Source of the DNA: CALDTK01 sp045110575 | GTDB taxonomy: Bacteria; Bacteroidota; Bacteroidia; Chitinophagales; Saprospiraceae | Length of the DNA: 64,000 bases | NCBI GenBank assembly: GCA_045110575.1 | Contig: JBGCGF010000064.1 | Coordinates: forward strand, 1 to 64,000 | Direction: 5' to 3' | In this document: piece by piece, positions 59,665-64,000 of the stretch | Layout of the letters: every line of letters begins with the position of its first letter | Position numbering within the stretch: position 1 is the stretch's first letter | The notes under the pieces: model-generated | What the model was told of the DNA's origin: nothing | Database searches by the model: none | What the model saw: only the letters and a program-made list of their open reading frames with translations | Made by a program: the position numbers and the translations under genes

Positions 59665-60563
59665 TGGCCAACTTTAGCCGCTGAAGCCTTGGCGTCTTTA
59701 CCTCTGGTAAGGTACCTTCTTAGCACACCGCCTTGAACACTGTGCACATCGAATTCTACGATAAATGCAGCTTCGTCAATCTCGGCGAGTAGACGGTATA
59801 AGCGACGCATATCGATGCGATTAACGATGGTATGAATGATGAGACGTTCATTTGTCTGTCCTTTATTCCCGAAGCCTCCACGCCCCTTGTAAATAGTCAT
59901 TCCTGCCCCCAAGGTCTCGATGATGGCTTTCTGTATTTCTTCGCTTTTCTCTGAGACAATGGTTACTCCAATAAAGTCTTCAAAGCCACGAATGATCGAG
60001 TCTGTCACTTGCGCGGTAACGAGATAGGCTAACGTTGAATACATGGCCGTTTCCATAGAAAGCAGCATAGCGGTGACAGAAAAAAGTATGACGTTAAAGC
60101 CGAGGATGACCTTTCCGATGGTGAGACCGAACCGGTCATTTACGAAGATGCCGAGTACCTCGGAGCCATCGAGCACAGCTCCATTCCGAATGGTAATCCC
60201 GATGCCGAGCCCAAGGAGAAGTCCGCCGAAAATCGAGATTAGTAATTTGTCTTCGGTGACCACTTCAAAGTGACCGAATTCTAGCGCAACGGCCAACAAG
60301 GCGATACTGATGATCGACTTGTAAACGATTCGCTTTGACACCGTGAAGTAGGCCAAGATGAGAAACGGAATACTGAGCAGCGGCAAGGACACGGACATGC
60401 GAAACCCGAAGAGGATCTTGAGCAAAATCGCAATGCCGGTCACCCCTCCATCGAGGAAGCCATTTGGCAAAAGGAACGACTTGAGACCCACACTCGCAAT
60501 CGCGACGCCAATGACAATATTGACTAGTTCGAGAGCTGTGGATCGTGCAGGGTTAGTGTTCAT
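59661..60563 (-). CDS. YitT family membrane protein (DUF161 and DUF2179)
   Basis: A 300-residue protein with five or six membrane helices (about 10-190; GFLDGGVTGIAILL, GLLLGLGIGITIRNGAVLDGSEVLGI) and a C-terminal cytoplasmic DUF2179 domain (about 215-285; GAGMTIYKGRGGFGNKGQTNERLIIHTIVNR). The family is widespread and its transport function is unproven. Convergent with the metal ATPase gene. Confidence 0.92.
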   Translation of the reverse strand: MNTNPARSTALELVNIVIGVAIASVGLKSFLLPNGFLDGGVTGIAILLKILFGFRMSVSLPLLSIPFLILAYFTVSKRIVYKSIISIALLAVALEFGHFEVVTEDKLLISIFGGLLLGLGIGITIRNGAVLDGSEVLGIFVNDRFGLTIGKVILGFNVILFSVTAMLLSMETAMYSTLAYLVTAQVTDSIIRGFEDFIGVTIVSEKSEEIQKAIIETLGAGMTIYKGRGGFGNKGQTNERLIIHTIVNRIDMRRLYRLLAEIDEAAFIVEFDVHSVQGGVLRRYLTRGKDAKASAAKVGH

Positions 60564-60849
60564 CTAGGGAGTGGAATTCTATGATTGCCCGCAAGGTACG
60601 CGGCTGTTCAGACCGGGAACAGAATCGTTTTGAGCAAGGAATGGAGCTTGCTTGCGTTAGACTACCTGGAGCTCATATTTCGAACACCTCCTTAGTGTCT
60701 AATAGCGACACCCTTAAAGACGACAATGAGCTTTCTCTCAATCGTCAATACCGAGTAGACCTTCGTTGATCCGCCTTAACTGAGCCCCTGCACATTGGTC
60801 GTGCTGTTCATTCCAATAATCAATACCTTACAACAACAAGGTGAACTCA

Positions 60850-61854
60850 ATGCAACACAACACTGTCGTAAAAGCCATTATACACACGCTATTCTGGTTG
60901 TTCTATAGTGTCATATTATTTGTATTCGATTGTCAATTCCAAACAGATCTAACGATAACGTGCTATGACCTAAATGACCTGATCCTACTATCGCTCGCAG
61001 TAGGACTGACTTATTTCAATGAACTATTCTTACTCCCCTACTTTTTCAAGAAAAAGGCATTCGCAGCTTATTCAGCCATCGTAGCTGGCCTGGTATTTTC
61101 TGTAATATTTCTTTACTGCTATTTCGTGCTACACTGTCAAGATAGTGTTGGGGCGTGCTTTGCAGATGACCTCTGGGTTATTGCGCTACCACTAGTGTTC
61201 CTGTCTTTCATCTGGGTGGTAATCCAGTTCTTCGAAAAACAGAAAGAGATAGAAATCCTTCATAAAGATCGGTTAGAAATGGAGCTAAAGTTCCTAAAAT
61301 CGCAGATCAACCCACACGTTCTATTCAATAGCTTAAACACTATTTATGCGCAAGCGCTGGTAGAAAATGACCGGATTGCAGAAATGATACTGATGCTTTC
61401 TGAAAATTTGAAATACGTCCTAAATCAAAGCAATGATGCGTTCGTAGATCTTGAAAAAGACATAGACTTCATAGAAAACTACCTGGAATTCAAACGATTA
61501 CGAACACAAGGGATCAATCAAATCAGCTACACGAAGGACATTGATTCATACAACTACTCGATCGTCCCACTCATTCTCGTCGACCTAATTGAGAATGCCT
61601 TTAAGTACTCTGTATACAAAGAAAACGAACTAAGTGAAATCATAATCGACTTAAGCATAAAGGATGGAAACTTAAAATTCGTTTGCACGAATGAATACGA
61701 CGAGCATTCAAAAATCGAAAAAGGCAACACGACACAAATTGGCCTAAAGAACCTTCGTAAGCGATTGGATTTACTATACAAGCATGACTACAGCCTCGAT
61801 ATCAATCGAGACAAAAACATGTTTACCGTTGAGCTAAAATTGAAACTAGCATGA
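60850..61854 (+). CDS. LytS-like sensor histidine kinase
   Basis: About 334 residues from ATG 60850 (GTG 60841 is possible). Four membrane segments lie at about 10-28, 42-60, 72-92 and 108-128, then a coiled coil, then the His_kinase domain with LKSQINPHVLFNSLN (phosphoacceptor near residue 156). A HATPase-like end carries VDLIENAFKYS and GLKNLRKRLDLLY. This type senses a membrane signal and passes phosphate to a LytTR regulator, here the next gene, overlapping by 4 bp (ATGA). Confidence 0.93.
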   Translation: MQHNTVVKAIIHTLFWLFYSVILFVFDCQFQTDLTITCYDLNDLILLSLAVGLTYFNELFLLPYFFKKKAFAAYSAIVAGLVFSVIFLYCYFVLHCQDSVGACFADDLWVIALPLVFLSFIWVVIQFFEKQKEIEILHKDRLEMELKFLKSQINPHVLFNSLNTIYAQALVENDRIAEMILMLSENLKYVLNQSNDAFVDLEKDIDFIENYLEFKRLRTQGINQISYTKDIDSYNYSIVPLILVDLIENAFKYSVYKENELSEIIIDLSIKDGNLKFVCTNEYDEHSKIEKGNTTQIGLKNLRKRLDLLYKHDYSLDINRDKNMFTVELKLKLA

Positions 61855-62570
61855 AGTGCATAATCATTGAGGACGAAGTACCTGCTCAAGAAATACTGAT
61901 CCGCTACATTGAAAAGGTAGTAGACTTAGAGCTCATGGGGGTATACAACTCCGCGTTGAAAGCTAATACCATATTGCACGCTGAGTCAATAGACATTATA
62001 TTCTTAGACATCAACCTCCCAAATATTTCTGGCATAAATTATATCAAGACACTCAAAAATCCACCATGGATAATCATGACAACAGCATACACCAACTATG
62101 CAGTTGAGAGTTTTGAACTTGACAGTATCGTTGACTACCTGGTGAAGCCCTTTAGCTTTGAACGGTTCCTTAAGGCAATCAACAAGTTAGAATCAAGACA
62201 GAGGAACGTAGCTGGTAAGCAAGAATTCAAGTCTGTAGAAGTCATAAGCAAGGACGTCGACTTCATTTTCATCAACGTGGACAAGATCTTGCACAAGATC
62301 GACCTTAACAACATCATGTATATCGAGTCTGATAGAAACTACGTAACCATTGTGACCGACAAGGTGAAATTGCCAATCATAGACTCACTGAGACGATGGT
62401 CGGACTATTTAAACCAGGATAATTTCATCCGAATTCACAGGTCGTTCATCGTCAACATCAACTACATAGAGAAGGTCACCGCCACTTTAGTCTATATCAA
62501 CAAGCAGAAAATGCCCGTAGGAAAAACCTACAAGGAGGCCTTATTTGAGCGAGTAAAGCCGATAAACTAA
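61851..62570 (+). CDS. LytTR family response regulator
   Basis: A 239-residue regulator. The receiver domain spans 1-120 with acidic pocket IIEDE and phosphoacceptor D53 (IIFLDINLP), T and K at TTAYT and LVKPF. The LytTR DNA-binding domain lies at about 140-235 (NIMYIESDRNYVTI, FIRIHRSFIVNINYIEKV). It pairs with the preceding kinase; the targets are unknown. Confidence 0.94.
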   Translation: MKCIIIEDEVPAQEILIRYIEKVVDLELMGVYNSALKANTILHAESIDIIFLDINLPNISGINYIKTLKNPPWIIMTTAYTNYAVESFELDSIVDYLVKPFSFERFLKAINKLESRQRNVAGKQEFKSVEVISKDVDFIFINVDKILHKIDLNNIMYIESDRNYVTIVTDKVKLPIIDSLRRWSDYLNQDNFIRIHRSFIVNINYIEKVTATLVYINKQKMPVGKTYKEALFERVKPIN

Positions 62571-62947
62571 TCTTCATACTTACAAAATATCTTAAACCTG
62601 TCGCACGTCATTGAACAAGGCAGGATAATTAACCAGTATTAGAGAAGAGTAAGATTTAAAATTCTTTATAACGGCCACTGGACGATCAGCTCCAAGCAGA
62701 ACAATGCAGGCCCAAACCCCATTAAAAATAAGGACAGCAAAGCGTCCCATCTAAAGTTCCAGACTAGCACCTTGGCAAGTCCTCAGCGACAAAACCAATG
62801 CCCGCCATCTTTTAGCAAGACTATAAATACTGCACAAACTCTCATTCACACCTTCTCCCTACCTGTTAATACATCCTATTAGCATGAAAATTTAGAAGCA
62901 CATACATTTACCAGCACAGGGGAATTAAACCCGTCAACTGATAAATT
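62571..62947. other. intergenic gap with no recognised feature
   Basis: 377 AT-rich bases between the response regulator and the VOC-like gene. I see no gene, RNA or strong hairpin. A promoter for the VOC gene is likely near its end but no clear TAnnTTTG match was found. Confidence 0.5.
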
Positions 62948-63754
62948 ATGGAAAGGAGAAAATTTGTAAAAAGCGCAATGTCTTTTTCAATGCTTATTGC
63001 CTTTCATAGAGAAGCACAAGCCATCGAACGCTTAGAAAAATCACGTAAACAACCAGGGGCTAGACCGTGTAGGTTCCCCAAAATGACGCTATCCACCTCG
63101 AAGCTGAAAGAGCAACGCGAGTTCTACGCAGACGTACTTTCGCTGCCTGTTAAAGATATTGGTAAAGCATCCTTTTCCGTCCAAATAGGAGAATCCACTC
63201 TCACCTTTAAAGAAGTAAATGACGGAAGCAATCCCTTTTATCATTACGCGATAAACATCCCTTCGAATCAACACTTGCAAGCAAAAGAATGGCTTTCAAA
63301 AAGAACTCCACTGTTGAAAGCAAATGGAAGTGATTCAGACCTCCTGTACTTTGACTTTTGGGATGCACACGCCATGTACTTCAAGGATCCAGCTGGCAAC
63401 ATCGGAGAACTAATCGCAAGACATACGCTAGACAACGACAGCGAAGGAGAGTTCGGCGTTTCCGACTTACTCTACCTTAGTGAAATAGGTATGCCGGTCG
63501 AAGACCCACTAGATCTTGCAGCCGAATTGAAGGAAGCATACGGCTTGGGGAAGCTAGGAGAATCAATGTTTATTGGAGACGAGTACGGGCTTTTCGTAGC
63601 TGTTCCTGTAGACAGGCTATGGTTTCCAGAATACACGCAGCATGCGAAGATTCATCCGACTGAAGTAACAGTGACCGATAAAGGCGCAGATAATTTTTCT
63701 TATAAAAATTACCCTTACCGTATTCAACGAGAACGATTAGACAACGCAAAATAA
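62948..63754 (+). CDS. exported VOC (glyoxalase-fold) protein
   Basis: A 268-residue protein. The first residues (MERRKFVKSAMSFSMLIAF) look like a twin-arginine or Sec export signal, with RRKF near the start. Two beta-alpha-beta-beta-beta modules of the vicinal-oxygen-chelate fold follow: LSTSKLKEQREFYADVLSLPV...YFKDPAGNIGELIARH and a second divergent half (LYLSEIGMPVED...). Metal ligands cannot be assigned with confidence. The enzymatic role is unknown. Confidence 0.82.
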   Translation: MERRKFVKSAMSFSMLIAFHREAQAIERLEKSRKQPGARPCRFPKMTLSTSKLKEQREFYADVLSLPVKDIGKASFSVQIGESTLTFKEVNDGSNPFYHYAINIPSNQHLQAKEWLSKRTPLLKANGSDSDLLYFDFWDAHAMYFKDPAGNIGELIARHTLDNDSEGEFGVSDLLYLSEIGMPVEDPLDLAAELKEAYGLGKLGESMFIGDEYGLFVAVPVDRLWFPEYTQHAKIHPTEVTVTDKGADNFSYKNYPYRIQRERLDNAK

Positions 63755-63797
63755 TCCAGCCTAATCTATCAATCCAATTTAAAGAACAACACGAACG

Positions 63798-64000
63798 ATG
63801 CTACAACTAATCATGAACCTACCACTGATACTACTCATCATGTATCCTGGGTCCCAGCCAAATGTCGATTTAACACAAGCGACTTTTCCAACTAATTGCC
63901 CCGCCACAGTGACGGCCCAAACAGATACGTACAGTAAGATCAAAGCAGGAAGCTTTTTGAAATGGCACGCCGCACACCTGGGCGGGATTGACCCACGACA
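63798..64000 (+). CDS. start of a hypothetical secreted protein, cut by the window edge
   Basis: From ATG 63798 the frame stays open to the end of the window, giving 67 codons. The first 20 residues (MLQLIMNLPLILLIMYPGSQ) look like a signal peptide and the rest has no recognised motif. It lies 43 bp after the VOC gene on the same strand and may be cotranscribed with it. Confidence 0.5.
   Translation, partial: MLQLIMNLPLILLIMYPGSQPNVDLTQATFPTNCPATVTAQTDTYSKIKAGSFLKWHAAHLGGIDPR

Noticed and set aside
60581..60769. 62-residue frame upstream of the LytS-like kinase
   Set aside because: No motif, no promoter evidence, and composition unlike the neighbouring genes.
1..64000. tRNA and rRNA genes
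   Set aside because: No cloverleaf with a conserved T-loop and no rRNA-like sequence was recognised; a covariance-model scan would be needed to exclude them fully.

Overview
The window is chromosomal DNA of a member of the Bacteroidota, most likely a marine flavobacterial/cryomorphaceal lineage. Evidence: two proteins with type IX secretion C-terminal signals (16903-19419 type A; 35337-37610 type B), a short 289-residue primary sigma factor, a long-form GAPDH, a fused E1 alpha/beta dehydrogenase, a DUF1573 protein, a Bacteroidota-type START-like protein, and TAnnTTTG promoter elements with no clear Shine-Dalgarno sequences. No rRNA, tRNA, transposase, integrase or CRISPR array was recognised.

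Layout. 0.2-7 kb: a co-directional block with a lipoprotein hydrolase, phenylacetate-CoA ligase, secreted amidohydrolase, SDR, AraC regulator and bestrophin. 7.1-10.9 kb: an accessory stretch with two genes each broken at a 7-A run that forms a canonical -1 slippery heptamer, a DTW-domain gene, and a decayed second copy of the lpxD 3' end. 10.9-13.6 kb: lpxD divergent from hemC-hemD. 13.6-14.6 kb: two blocks of a 50-bp palindromic tandem repeat flanking an ArsR-like regulator. 14.7-19.4 kb: a TMTC-like membrane/TPR protein and a T9SS cargo. 20.0-24.3 kb: a minus-strand cluster of esterase, ATP-grasp with a helix-hairpin-helix tail, class I amidotransferase and a second ATP-grasp-like ligase, apparently a small-molecule or peptide amide pathway of unknown product. 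24.3-31.7 kb: a TPR histidine kinase, lipoproteins, rhomboid protease, E1 dehydrogenase and DUF1573. 31.8-46.0 kb: metallophosphoesterase, M1 peptidase, rplS, T9SS PKD protein, tsaC-like gene, CtpA protease, gap, rpoD and ferredoxin. 46.3-52 kb: enoyl-CoA hydratase, arsenic resistance pair, a conserved secreted protein and a maltokinase-like protein. 52-57.6 kb: TolC-HlyD-ABC export operon with a divergent TetR; the ABC ATPase has lost its key catalytic motifs. 57.7-64 kb: P1B-4 metal ATPase, YitT protein, LytS/LytTR two-component pair, a VOC protein and a truncated gene at the edge.

The strongest unexplained signal is not a gene. A 13-bp word, TTTTGGCGNAAGC (usually preceded by G), occurs at least 17 times in the window against about 0.01 expected by chance. 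It lies on both strands, in several reading frames of unrelated genes and in two intergenic gaps, so the constraint acts on the DNA itself, as with DNA-uptake or other genome-signature words. The palindromic repeat array around the ArsR-like gene is the second unusual structure.
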